From assembly GCA_900095095.1 (NCBI GenBank), contig FMBT01000304.1:1-64000 (forward strand): 64,000 nucleotides of DNA, given 5' to 3'. Source of the DNA: Fragilariopsis cylindrus CCMP1102. Taxonomy: Eukaryota > Bacillariophyta > Bacillariophyceae > Bacillariales > Bacillariaceae. The notes under the pieces were generated by a model that worked only from the letters and a program-made list of their open reading frames with translations, was not told where the DNA came from and did not search any database. The position numbers were made by a program, and so were the translations under genes. Shown here piece by piece: positions 34,384 through 45,858 of this stretch; within the stretch, counting starts at the first letter, position 1, and every line of letters starts with the position of its first letter.

Positions 34384-35196
34384 TTATCGTTGTATTAATA
34401 ATGGACCTTTTCGTAATAGATAATATAATCCAGATGGTTTATGATGTATACCATTAATAATAAATCGACTTTGATTATTTACTCTTTCTAATAATATAGG
34501 CCATAATTGATTTGGTATATTATGTATATTATATATAGTATGTCTATTATCTACATCAAAATCAAATGGTATTTGTATATTATCATGTTCTGTTGCAGAA
34601 TCATTATCAATATCATCATCATCATCATCACTTGATGAATCCTCATAGACTAAATTACGTGCAATTAAACCAGGCATACCATCATTAGCATCATCGTCAT
34701 CATCGTCATCATCGTCATCATCACTATCTGAATCTGCATCTAATAATATAGCTCTTCGTAAATTCAGTGCTCTCACGTGTCTAGCTCTTCGAACATTCCG
34801 TGCACGAACTCGTTCCGAACCAGAATCATTCTCATCTGAAGAAGAAGAATAATCTATCTCTCTTTCCTGTAAACCAGGCATACTAGAATTAGAATTAGAA
34901 TCATCATCTGAAGAAGAAGAAGAATCATGTACACGTTCACGTTCACTTGATCTATTCTGTGGTACTAGTCGAGGCATACTTCTATCGGATAGATTTTCAT
35001 CGGAATCGGAATCTAAATTTGAATTTTCTGAATTTGAATTTAAATCTTGGTTTTCATCATTATTTTCATCATTAGTAGTATTATTTGATCTTGATCTTGA
35101 TCTTGATCTTGATCTGTTAGCTATTACTATTGCTTCTACATCCACTTCTTCTTGTAATTCACTGTATGAATTTCTATTAATAATTGATTGCACCAT
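34384..35196 (-). CDS. Acidic MPGL-repeat protein
   Basis: A 270-residue protein. An RS run near residue 32 (CTTGAT repeats) is followed by three repeats of the form (S/G)MP(G/R)L, a few basic residues, then a Ser/Asp block (SSSSDDDS and similar). The final 45 residues are ordered: LWPILLERVNNQSRF, then YYLLRKGPLL. Similar MPGL plus acidic-serine proteins with a short C-terminal domain occur as families in diatoms as I recall, but I assign no function. The Ser/Asp blocks look like casein kinase 2 sites. There is no signal peptide or membrane segment. Confidence 0.65.
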   Translation of the reverse strand: MVQSIINRNSYSELQEEVDVEAIVIANRSRSRSRSRSNNTTNDENNDENQDLNSNSENSNLDSDSDENLSDRSMPRLVPQNRSSERERVHDSSSSSDDDSNSNSSMPGLQEREIDYSSSSDENDSGSERVRARNVRRARHVRALNLRRAILLDADSDSDDDDDDDDDDDANDGMPGLIARNLVYEDSSSDDDDDDIDNDSATEHDNIQIPFDFDVDNRHTIYNIHNIPNQLWPILLERVNNQSRFIINGIHHKPSGLYYLLRKGPLLIQR

Positions 35197-36633
35197 TTTA
35201 TTTTTGTTGGTGCAGATTGTCTATTGTGAATGAGACGAGGATTATTCTTACTATAACAATAATTATTGTTTCTTGTTTGTTGTCGGGCTGGGGTGGGGTG
35301 TATCTTAGACTGCTTTGGCTTAGATGTTTACGTTGTGATAAAATAAGAGGAGTGCAGTGTGAGCGACTACTGATACAATGCATTAATTGTTGTTTCCTCT
35401 TTTCTTTTTTCCTTTTTGCATTGTTTGTTGCCTGGGTAAGCAACGTTAGTTTTAATTTATTCGATGCCGTCGTGCTGTGTTTGTCATTCACGTTCAAATA
35501 CAGAGCAAGGGTGCAGAGAAGCAATGTGCGTGAGATTTTTTAGCTTTTCTGAATTTTCTCCGTTTTTATATTACAAATTCAAGATCGTGACTAAATTTAA
35601 CGTTAACTTACCCCCAAAAAAATCTTGATTGTACGTTAGTTGGGCCCTTCGATCGTTTTGAACTAACTTAGCTTTTCAGCAAAGTCGTTCATTCATTTCG
35701 ATTCATTCGATTCATTCGAACTTCAGTTATTTTTGTTCGTTTCAGTCGAAGGAGTCGAGTCGATTACAGTTGGGAGCTCTACCGGTAAAAATTAATGTTC
35801 AATGATCATGTTGTTGTCGTAGCCTACTTTGTTTCGCCCTTCAAGTCAGTCTGGATAATGTGAAAGCAGGCAGCACATGAATGATAATTTATTTATTGAT
35901 ACAGTCTACAAATAATAAATGATGTGGGATTACATCATTGGAATAATTGTTAAACACCCGAATTGATGGTAGGCTTTACGACTGACATAATTTGGTTGAT
36001 GGTAGGCTCTATTACGAATGATATAATCTGTGAAATTTGATTCGTTGCGAAAATAGCGAAATCAAATTTAACCCATGAAGAACTTACTACTGTATGGTAA
36101 TGGCAAATTGCTTTGCTTCTTCGAACCACTGTTTTATGCGCAAGAAGAACAAGCAAAAATGTATTTTATCCCCGACTCTTACTACTACTACAACTACTAC
36201 AACTACATTGATGAAAGAAATATTAGGATAGACAATTGATAGCTAGTGATTGATGAGTAGATAGATGTTGTATAGTGTTAATATTATATTATAATATAAA
36301 ATGTTTTTTTTAAATTAAGAAAAAGTAGTAAAGTTACTCTCCATCAAACAAATAATAAAAATAATAATGCATTCATTTTAAAGATCCTGTTGAAAAAAGT
36401 GGTTTGGGTGTGTAGTGTAGTGTGGTGTAAAACTGTGGGTAGTACAGGTAGTGCTCGAATGCTTTAGTTGTAAAGTGTGCGTGAATGTGCTCTGAATCGT
36501 TATAATCTCCCGAAAAGGAAGGGAGAGAAGGAGAAAAAACTATGTTCTTGTTGTTGGAATTTTTTGTGTATGCTTCTCTTCGCTCTTCATGGCGAATCTT
36601 GTATAGTAGTCTTGTAGCAGTGTTATTATCTAT
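35197..36633. other. Intergenic, no gene seen
   Basis: Promoter side of the acidic protein and 3' side of the kinase. AT-rich, with ATTC runs near 35690-35720 and TACAAC triplets near 36185-36210. The overlapping open frames at 35184-35543 on both strands are mutual shadows without domain features. Confidence 0.55.
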
Positions 36634-38544
36634 TCACATGATTGGATAATATGGTTTCATTGTTGAATTTCCATTGCATAATCGATGTTGATCAAGTAGA
36701 ATTTGTAGTCTTGGTACGATATCTTCAAATGATGGACGTTTTGTTGGATCGTTATGCCAACATTCTTCAATTAATTGGCGTAGTTGTGGACACGGAACCA
36801 TTGAATCAAAATTTGAACCATTATCTGATGATGATGCTGGACGTAATTCCGTATCAACAACACGTCTATAAAATTCGTCCATTATAACCGTTCGTTGATC
36901 TTTCGGAGTACCATCGCAGTTGGTCGTGGTATAGATGTTATTGTTGCTGGTGTTTTTGTTTTTGCTATTGCTGCCACCGCCAAAAATATTCTTCCACCAC
37001 GATGACGATCTGTTCTGGTTATTCATGGTGTTTATGTTATTATTGAGATATTCTTCGTAGGGCATCTGTAATGAACAAACTTGAAACAACAGTATACCAA
37101 ATGAATATACATCAACCTTCAATGTATATCCCTTACCTGAAATTACTTCAGGTGCAAGATATCGTGGCGAGCCACATATTTCATCAGGATCAGTACATTC
37201 ATCAATATTACGTGCCATACCAAAATCAAATAATTGTACATTCCCATCATAATCAAAACCAACGTTACCTGGTTTCAGATCGCGGAGGACGATATTTTTT
37301 TGTTTTGATAAGTATTCCATACCCTTTGCAATACCAAACACAGAACTTTCAATACGTCTATACATTCGTCTTCGTTTTCCATCATTTATTTTAGCTTGAA
37401 TATCAGCATCAACAACAGCATCATTAGTGCTGCATAAACCAATAATTCTTCGTGAACGACTGTTGCTATTAGCACAACTTTTTGCTGCTGCAATAGCACG
37501 GTCTTCATTCTTCCTCCCGCGGATCATACGTTGACATAATGTTTCCTCTAATACATCCAAAACAAGAAAGTACCCCTCTAGACCGTTACTGTTCTTGTTA
37601 TAATTATTATCAAGTTTGAAACTACCTTCAAGAATCTCAGCATCATAGCCAAATGATTCAGAGAAACGTTCACCGCATATTGCACGTAGTTTGATTATAT
37701 TTGGATGATCCAATTGAGATAAGATTTTTGCTTCACTTGCTAAATCAGATGCAGCAGCAATCAATTCTTTTGCATCACTAACACGAGTAGGATCAATTGA
37801 TTTGTATGCGTACATCTTCCTCTTTGCTACTGGTGGCAGTGGCAGTGGCAGTGGCGATGGTGGTCGGCGTTCTTGCTGATCCTGGGGTTCTTGTTGTAGT
37901 ACTTGATCTTGATCTTGCTGTTGCGGCGATGATGTTGATGTTGATGTTGATGGCTCTGGCAACGATCCAGAAACCAAATAAACATTGCAAAATTGCCCCT
38001 TTCCGAGAAGACTAATCTTTTGAAGTTCATCTCGACTAACGGATATGATATTATGACAATTGCTGTTACAAGAGGTAGAAGAAGACGATCGTGATGCTAC
38101 TTCTTCTTCTTCTTCATCATCAACAACAGACGTGTTGTGACGAGAACAAGACCTATCAGATGATGCAATCTTAGCAAGATCACCATCGTAATCTTCCAAT
38201 GCTAATACAACCTTAGAGTTACCCAATGCATGGAAATCGGAATAGAAACTTGGTCTTCTTGGAAGAGTTTGTTTTCGATTATTCTCTCTTCCTGACGTTG
38301 TTGTTGTTTCTTCTTCGCTAGTTCCAATTCCAATTCCAATGAATTGTTTTTCTGATGAAGAACGATCTGTTACAAATGTTCTTGATTCTAATGATGAAAC
38401 CGAAGCTGTTGTTCCTGTTCCATGATTCGAATCTAAATTCTGGTTTGTAGATGATGACATCATTAAATTTTTTGTATGCTTTTCGGTAGCATTAGACTGA
38501 TTATTTGTTCGAACGAGAAATGAGGATTTTGTTGTTGGAAACAT
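36634..38544 (-). CDS. Protein kinase (TKL-like Ser/Thr kinase)
   Basis: 636 residues, single exon. The first 170 are Ser/Thr-rich and probably disordered. The kinase domain runs from about 172 to 630: glycine loop GKGQFCNVYLV, Lys in YAYKSID, Glu in SEAKILSQLDHPNII, catalytic loop VLRDLKPGNVGF, DFG in LFDFGMAR, APE in PRYLAPEV, and the C-lobe ECWHNDPTKRPSFEDI, a form common in tyrosine-kinase-like (TKL) kinases. The catalytic loop has Leu where most kinases have His of HRD; Asp and Lys are kept, so activity is expected. Insertions between the lobes (about 205-240) and after the APE motif (about 520-560) are Gln- or Asn-rich. Lys in the DLKPGN loop suggests Ser/Thr specificity. The substrate is unknown. 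Confidence 0.9.
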   Translation of the reverse strand: MFPTTKSSFLVRTNNQSNATEKHTKNLMMSSSTNQNLDSNHGTGTTASVSSLESRTFVTDRSSSEKQFIGIGIGTSEEETTTTSGRENNRKQTLPRRPSFYSDFHALGNSKVVLALEDYDGDLAKIASSDRSCSRHNTSVVDDEEEEEVASRSSSSTSCNSNCHNIISVSRDELQKISLLGKGQFCNVYLVSGSLPEPSTSTSTSSPQQQDQDQVLQQEPQDQQERRPPSPLPLPLPPVAKRKMYAYKSIDPTRVSDAKELIAAASDLASEAKILSQLDHPNIIKLRAICGERFSESFGYDAEILEGSFKLDNNYNKNSNGLEGYFLVLDVLEETLCQRMIRGRKNEDRAIAAAKSCANSNSRSRRIIGLCSTNDAVVDADIQAKINDGKRRRMYRRIESSVFGIAKGMEYLSKQKNIVLRDLKPGNVGFDYDGNVQLFDFGMARNIDECTDPDEICGSPRYLAPEVISGKGYTLKVDVYSFGILLFQVCSLQMPYEEYLNNNINTMNNQNRSSSWWKNIFGGGSNSKNKNTSNNNIYTTTNCDGTPKDQRTVIMDEFYRRVVDTELRPASSSDNGSNFDSMVPCPQLRQLIEECWHNDPTKRPSFEDIVPRLQILLDQHRLCNGNSTMKPYYPIM

Positions 38545-39818
38545 TATTACCCAAGACCGATTTACGAACAGCGTTCGATCAAGGTCAGTATAAGTAAACG
38601 TGAGTAGGACTGTAGGTAATAAATTTAGTTTGGCTATATTATTGGCTCTACTGTACTGTCCGTATTATTGGTTATGTGAGCGTCCTAGAGCTTCGTTCCA
38701 ATTTTGACGGACATTGCATGGACTAGCAAATTCCTTTTTATGAATTAATCTGTTCATAGGTTCACGTTGTACAGTATTTCTTGTATCAGCTTTTTTGAGA
38801 CCCAGACGGGTGCCGGATCTTCGTGTGCAGTGATGGGTCGTTTAACGTTCTATTACTTGCCGGAAGAAGTTAAATTAAATATCAATTTTATTTATTTAAA
38901 ATTATCAATTTTTAATTAATTTAGACAAAATAAGTACCGTATTTCGGAGAAATCAAAAGACTTCTTTTTCAAGCGATTGTTAGACCCAGACGTTATTTTA
39001 TTCATGTGCTCTTAATTTAACACCATATGCTACGTACTACAATACTTAGGACTGTTTCATACCAAACTGCAGGATTTTAGACGCGAGTACAAGGCTTGTA
39101 CTCAAATTAAACCACTTAACAATAATTATTACGCTTACCATCTAAAAACAAGACAGATAAAAAATAATACGGCAATGGTGCTTCGCTCTGTTATAATATA
39201 ATTAATGCAACGCTGCATTTAAGAGCTTTAGAAGCAAAATTTATGTAACACGCTAGCAAGAGTAGCGAAATGAGATTCTCTTTGATACAGTACTTAATTC
39301 TAGCGAGTGAGTCCAAAATTCACACGCGCGACAAAATGGTTTCGCGAATCACAACCCGTTCCCATAGTGATTGTTCACATACGTCGTATATGGTACTGTA
39401 ATGTCATATTACTGTACTGTAGACCCAGAGTGTATGTTCTCTTTCATTTTATGATTCAATTTAATGCATCTTGTTTAATAGGAGTCGTCAATGATAACTG
39501 CATACACTAACGTTAGCTATGATAGTATGTTGTATGCATTGTTCCATGTTGTCTGAGACTGTGGTGCGTTGTTCTTTCGATTGACTCCTCCGTCATTCAT
39601 TCGCCCATTCCGCCCGAATGAATCAGAAATAGAGTCTAATTCTGTACCTCAATTCAGTCCCGTTAAAGTTGTGTCATGATCTAAAAGAAAGATTCTTTTC
39701 TTCAACAATCAACTAAGTCCAGTAGGGCAGGAGGGGCAGCGGGATCTTACGTTAACAACACCATATCTCATATCAGAATACACAAGAACAAGCATATTCA
39801 CTTTTATAATAATAATAC
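38545..39818. other. Intergenic, no gene seen
   Basis: Divergent promoters of the kinase and the ABM protein lie at the two ends. The open frame at 39307-39510 has no domain or targeting sequence and is not called. Confidence 0.55.
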
Positions 39819-41180
39819 ATGGCCATGAACTCTTTTATTTGTATTTTGGCGATAACAGCGCTATTGGTGTCGATTGGTTTGTGTGAATCTTTTGTTCTCA
39901 AAACACCCCAAACCGCATTATTGTCGTTGACGTTTACCGGTACGACGTCAATTTCTACTTCTACTGCAGTATCCTCATCGACGACGAAGACGTCGATCGA
40001 AGATAAAACTACAACATCCGACGACGATGCTGATGATGATGATGGAGGTTTATCATTATTAAAACGTGATCGATATGTTGCAACGAATCGATTTGCTGTC
40101 CGTGATGGGAAGGAAGCTAAATTTGAAAAACGTTGGGCGACACGTAAATCACGATTAGCAACATTACAAGGATTTAAATATTTTCATTTAATGAGACGTG
40201 TGAAATTAAATGAGAATGAGAATGATGGTGACGAAGATACGTATAGTTATGATGGTGGAAATGATAAAGAATCGGCACAAGGGAATTATGTATCATTGAC
40301 TATATGGGAAAAGAAATCTGATTTTTCAGTATGGAGGAAAGGTGATGCATTCAAGGAGGCACATGGTGGTACATCAATTAAAGCTTTTGTATCAACAATG
40401 GTCAATTCGGCATTAGTGTTACGTGGTGTAAGTAAAGCAGCAGTACACGTATATGTAGTTGTACCTGTAATCTTTCATTCATACCAAATTCAATTATTTG
40501 TCGTACATTTTCTTCTTTCATTTGTTCAATCCAATTGAACCGCAGAGAACTAATTTTTTTTCTGTCGTATATTATTCATTCTGAATACCTTTCATTTCTT
40601 TTTCTTTTTCAATACGGTATAGGCACCAAAACCAGCATTCTATGATGGACTATTATTACAAAGTACGAAACCTGATTCGGTACCAGAAACTATTGATGGA
40701 TGGAGGAATATAGAAATTCCAGAGGATAGTACGACATTACTCCCAATAGAATGCTTTGTAGCATGCAATCAATTTTTTGTATCAGGGAAAGAGAATGCTA
40801 TTAAATTTGAACAAAGATGGAAAGTTCGTGAATCAAAATTAAAGGATTGTGATGGATTTGTTTCATTTACAATGTTACGTCGTGATGGACAAGCAAAGGG
40901 ACATGGTACAGTTGAATTGGACGAAAATGTAGAACCAACATACTTAAGTACAACAATATGGAAAGATCGTAGTTCATTTAATAAATGGAGGAATGGTAAC
41001 GCATTTTCAAAATCACATGGTGGAGCACTACAAAAGAAAAAGGATGACGGATCATCATCATCATCGGAAAACAGTAAGAGCAAGCCTCCTCCGCAAGGAG
41101 GACCGCCGATGTGGAATCGTCCACCTAAACCTATCTTTTATGAAGGAACTCTTGTAATTACGTCAGCTGATGGTGCCTAA
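39819..41180 (+). CDS. Plastid-type protein with two ABM (IsdG-like) domains
   Basis: Exons 39819-40427 and 40623-41180 (GTAAGT...ATAG, phase 0) give 388 residues. The signal peptide is followed by CES|FVLKT, a plausible plastid cleavage site, and a Ser/Thr-rich transit region. Two antibiotic-biosynthesis-monooxygenase-type ferredoxin-like domains follow (about residues 85-190 and 225-345). They share the pattern N-F-V--G-E--FE-RW--R-S-L----GF--F---RR, then Y-S-T-W, F--WR-G-AF---HGG. The conserved His of HGG resembles the haem-ligand region of IsdG-type haem mono-oxygenases and of related plastid haem-binding proteins. A role in plastid haem binding or breakdown is inference. The tail is Pro/Gly-rich. 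Confidence 0.85.
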
Positions 41181-41570
41181 AACTACTAGTTTCGAAGTTC
41201 TAGGACTTGTTTAGAGATTCACCTAATAGTCTAATTGATCGAACGTGGCATCAAAAGAAGAAAAGTAAAAAAGGCTGCGTTGCTGTAGATCTCGTAAATT
41301 CGTTGGAATTATATTGTTAATGTATTAACAATTTTTAATGTAATAATAAGGCCGATTATTGTACAGTAAGAGCTTTCGTTTTATTTAACAGCTAGTCAGT
41401 CATTAGTTTTACTTGATACTGTTGGAAGCTGTTATATAATATATATGTATATGTAAAAATAACATGGTGAGGATTCGTTTGAGATGTAGGGTAAAAGGAT
41501 CTGCCGTAAGGTAGTCGGTCGACCGACCGAAATAAACATCTTCAAATCCGTTTCTATTATTTGACAATTA
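41181..41570. other. Intergenic between convergent genes
   Basis: Contains 3' flanks only. GTCGGTCGACCGACCGA near 41515 is a short palindrome. No gene seen. Confidence 0.6.
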
Positions 41571-43246
41571 TTAGACCGGACCAGTAGAATGACGTTTGAA
41601 AAACATATTCTTGTATTCCAAAATACGAGCTTCTTCTTCGGTTCGACATGGTGTAAATCCCCACACCTCTAAATTGACCAATTCAAATTTACTACCATCC
41701 TTATGGATGCCCGATAATGGTGGACTACAATAGGTCAAACTTGCTGAACTAGATACTTCCATTAATGAACCTTTTTCAAACATAAGACCAGAACCAATAT
41801 CCTCACGTGAAATAATCCCTAACCCGTTCCCGAAATCTTTAGGGTATGAAGAACTACCACCACCTGCAATGATCTTATCATGTGTACACATCTGATGAAA
41901 ATCATTACAATAATACGATTCCGATTTGAATGCTTCTATTTCAGCTTCATTGTCTACTTGTCCTGATAGGGTACCAAATGAATCATTTAGACCTCCATTA
42001 TTTGTGTTGTTATTACTATTACCAATATTGACACAACGGGGTTGTTTCATCTTCCATAAAAATGATTCACCTGTACCAAGATATTTATCTGATTGGACCG
42101 TCCCTGAATTCGAAAAGAATCCACCAGAAACTTCACCATCAATATTTTGTAATAGAGATACTAATGATGAACCATCACGAACTAATGAATATTTTAACCA
42201 AAATGATTCCCCACGTTTCGAATCAGGTAGATGTGAGTTGAAATCGATCCATTTGTATTGGTGATAATACATGTGGATGACAATCAATATCATCCTGGGA
42301 TGTACCTACAATTTTAAGATCTCTTCGTCTACCAAATGCATTTTTTTCAGTAAACAACCATGGACCAACCATAGACAATCAATTTACCGGTGTTTGGTAG
42401 ACAACATCATCACATAGATACAGAGACTGTTGTCGATACATTTTCCATCACGTGCTGAAGCTTCATTAACACATCCACATAAAATAATGTACCTTTTTCT
42501 ATATAAATTCAACCACCAACTTTGAAAGTTTCAAGTGGTGTCTTAGCCCAGATAGATATAAAAATGGAATCGACTTGTTTTGATGGCTGCTGCTGGTCGT
42601 CGTCGACGAACTCTCTACTTCTGATCAGCACCCGCCCAGGATCGTACGAAGATTGCCCTTTCGACGACGGAATTTCGGAGAGAATCGCATCGGCGAGGCG
42701 TGCACCATTCAATGATAGTGAATCAAACCGATCAACAATCCCTGGGTCCAAACCATCACGTAAACGAGAAAGTGGAATACCACCACCATCCAACGCAGTG
42801 ACGGGTGGTGAGAGGAATAGTGATAGATTTCTATAGACGTGCTCCACTCCCTTCTCGTCGAAACCACCTTCGCCATTATTATTAAGTTCATGGATCATCT
42901 TTTCGAGAAATACACCCGCGTAACGACGAACCACCGATTGATCGTCGTCCATCATCTTCGCAACCTGCTGATCCTTCTTCCCCCTTGGTACTACTGATAA
43001 GGTTTCGGTATTATTGTCAAATAAAGTCGCTGCTGTTGGCATCAAAGGAATCATTGCGATACTGCGTAAAAACTCGATCCTGTCAAAAAGTGGTGGTGGG
43101 AATGCAATCACAACTGCTCCTGTCGTCGCTACTAGCAGGAAACTCAGTTGTATTATAGGGATGCAGCAGACACGTAACATTTTATCGAATCGATGAGTGT
43201 ATACGTACAATTTTTTTTTTCCCGAGCAAGATGCAACCTTAAACAA
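41571..43246 (-). pseudogene. TLDc-domain protein with scrambled middle (possible pseudogene)
   Basis: Two frames belong to one gene. The upstream part (43246..42509) has a hydrophobic leader best started at Met23 (43180), ending VIA|FPPP, a plastid-type site. The downstream part (42293..41571) is a TLDc domain: HLPDSKRGESFWLKYSL, GGFFSNSG, YLGTGESFLWK, GGG--FG-GL, and the closing LVNLEVWGF. Between them (about 42240-42520) coding sense continues but moves among frames: SWWLNLYRKRYIILCGC, then VNEASARDGKC, then WLFTEKNAFGRRRDLKIVG, then HVLSPIQMDRF. I count about four breaks in 280 bp and see no GT-AG intron that removes them. TLDc proteins are linked to oxidative-stress resistance and V-ATPase regulation in other eukaryotes. 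This may be a decaying copy or a poor stretch of consensus. Confidence 0.7.
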
Positions 43247-43738
43247 CAGCTGCTAATTGATCTCTTCCTCACACAAACTGTGGTATGTGTAATTGGGAAT
43301 CTTTACCTGAAGGAGCTGTAAGCTGTACTGTACAGAGATATAAAGTGTGGTGAGATAGATTACCAAGAATCACATCTTCGGCGTTCAACAATGCAATCCA
43401 ATAAATACCGATCGCTTAATTGTAGTAGTAGTAGTAGTACTAGTAGTGTAGCGATAAATTCGATTTGGGGGAGAGTACAGTAAGTGTGCCGACCCCCTTT
43501 TAATTCGATTTTCAAAGCAAGAAAAGATGTTTTGATTTGAGGAAAATTCAAATTCAAAAATTCATTCTCATCTCTGTACGTTGGTGATCTCGCTACCGAT
43601 GCAACGAAGCTCTTTTGTTTCTCAACACGGTCGTACCATTTTCATTTATTTACTCGTTCCTCAACAAACAAATAAGAGACGATCCAACACAATCGCCACA
43701 ACAACTTTAAAGGTCCTCCCAATTGAGGCAATAACAAA
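43247..43738. other. Divergent promoter region
   Basis: Lies between the minus-strand TLDc gene and the plus-strand MATH-BTB gene. Contains an AGT run at about 43423-43446. No gene seen. Confidence 0.6.
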
Positions 43739-44437
43739 ATGGCCGACGATTCCGCAAGAACGCAACTTGGACAGGAAAAAAAGGAGCGTAATATCGTTCA
43801 TGTTTCCTCATATGGAAGTATTCCTGATCAATTGAAAAGCAGGATCGAAACCGTCCGATTTCAGATCCACGATTTTGTGAACCTGGATTGCGGTAGTGTT
43901 TTCACAGACAAATTCATGGCACATGGTCGCCTATGGGAACTAGCTGTTCGTCCACATACTGTGCTTACTAAAAAAGGATGCAATATTTCAGTTCGTATTT
44001 TCGGTGCTGGTCGCAACCCAACTGCTTACTATAAGGCGGTATTACGGACAAAAACTATAACCGAATCGACTCGAGCATTCAACTACGAAATGGAACACTT
44101 CTTTTTCATCAAACAGGAGGTTATCATTAGGAACGAATGTGATGCTTACGGTACGTTGACGATCGACGTTGACCTACAAGTCGTTACGGAATCACCAAAA
44201 AAAGTTTGGTTTCCCCGATCGATTAAACTACGCAAAGATGATTTGTTGATCCAGCTATACAATTCAGTCGATATCACGGGCGATGTAGCCTTCACGGTTG
44301 GTACGATGGAATTCAGGGCACATAAATGTGTTCTTGCTCTCGAAGCCAAAGCATTGTACAAATTGATTAAGGTGGAAGAATCTTCCTCCTCCCCCTCCCC
44401 TCCCTCATGGTTACTACTGTCGAGAATGATGGTCAAA

Positions 44438-44491
<54 letters not shown>

Positions 44492-45177
44492 TCGGCGAGA
44501 GTACCAAAAATTTGGTCACGAAAATAGTATTGACCGATGGTGTAGACGAAGCCGCCTTCGGTTTCATGTTGGAATTCATTTACACCGGAAACATTACGTC
44601 CTTCAAAAACACAGAACGCATCTCTTCCTTCGATTTTTCCCTCTTTAATGAAACCACTACGTTTTATAAGTCGATCCTTGTTACAGCTGATCGTTTTGGC
44701 TGCTCAAATCTTAAGTTATACGCCGAGTCACTTCTAGTTACGTGGTTGCCAACTATGAATAGTGCGATCGAGTTATTAATATTTGCGGATTCGTATTCGT
44801 GTGCATTATTGAAGGAAGAATGTATGGATGCATACTCCCACAATCCGACCGTCGTCATGAAGGAAGATGAATCGTCATGGACGGAACTTCAAGAATCATC
44901 GAAGCTCCTCTCTGAGTTACTTTTTTACTCGACTATTGAGTTTCATCGTCGTCACAACAACAACAAGAACAAAACGAAAGAAGGTGGCGATGACGATGAC
45001 GATGACGATGACGACCGCAATGCGGAGCAACACGAAGAAAAGTACTTGGACGTTTCAACACTTCGTGATCGACTTCAAGAAGCAGATGTAGACGTTGATG
45101 GAAGTCGTAAATATTTACTCAACGAGTACAGTAAACTTATCCACGAGGAATTTTTTGCCAAGGACAAGAACGAATAG
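43739..45177 (+). CDS. MATH-BTB domain protein
   Basis: The N-terminal part (43739-44371) carries a MATH-like beta sandwich (about residues 25-170: IHDFVNL, GRLWELAVRPH, MEHFFFIKQEV) and the first half of a BTB domain (DVAFTVGTMEFRAHKCVLALEA). The rest is in another frame (44425-45177): FMLEFIYTGNI, the BTB end, then BACK-like helices (ADRFGCSNLKLYAESLL). A 53-nt intron, 44372-44424, pyrimidine-rich and in phase on both sides, joins them to 461 residues. Its donor GTGGAA is weak, and a slip in the C-rich run near 44390-44405 is the alternative. MATH-BTB proteins are substrate adaptors of Cullin-3 ubiquitin ligases, with MATH binding the substrate and BTB the cullin. A GAT run encodes about 17 Asp inside the BTB domain. 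Confidence 0.85.
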
Positions 45178-45567
45178 AAAAAGGAGCAATAAAAAGTTCA
45201 AGTATAGGTAAAAATCAGCGTTTTATATTTCTCGATCGAAACATGACTCGATGAGAGAGGAGCGCTATCAGTAGAAGTGATTTTGGAATACAACACTCAT
45301 ATACGAGAAGAATTAAGCAACCATTACTAAAACAAGTGCACATTTTGGACATAAAAAGAAGACAGTCCGTATGGTACGTACGCATTGGTTAGGCTAGTGA
45401 GTGAGTATGTACATCGTGAAGCAGTTTCCAGTAAGTAATAAGGTCGTCCACTAGTATTTTATTTATTTGTTTGTCGCACTTTTTTAGTTTAGGATGCTTG
45501 TTATATAGTACTAGCTAGTGAATAGCTTGTTGTTGTTGTTGCTTTTGTTCCTTGTAACTAGAATCTT
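45178..45567. other. Intergenic between convergent genes
   Basis: 3' flanks. Includes a GTT run near 45530-45543. No gene seen. Confidence 0.6.
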
Positions 45568-45824
45568 TTAAGCCGACGACACGGATACTAAAGGAGGAGA
45601 ACTAATTTTGCTCGCAGAATAAGGAAAAGAACTATCACTACCACTGCTACTGCTACTGCTACTGCTAAGTGTACCACTAAGACCGCCGTCGTTATACTTA
45701 TTGTTCTTGTCATTGTTCTGGGTATCATTCACTCCAGTAGTGACACTATTAGTATTAGTACTAGTATTAATAGTGCTGGTAGTTGCTTCTACTGCTTCTA
45801 CTGCTGCTGTTGGATGTGATTGGA

Positions 45825-45858
<34 letters not shown>

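Noticed and set aside
39307-39510. 67-codon plus-strand frame
   Set aside because: Too short, with no domain or signal and no neighbouring exon.
42509-42511. TGA in the TLDc gene as another selenocysteine
   Set aside because: It is not at a Cys position of the family and the frame changes next to it, so a break is more likely.
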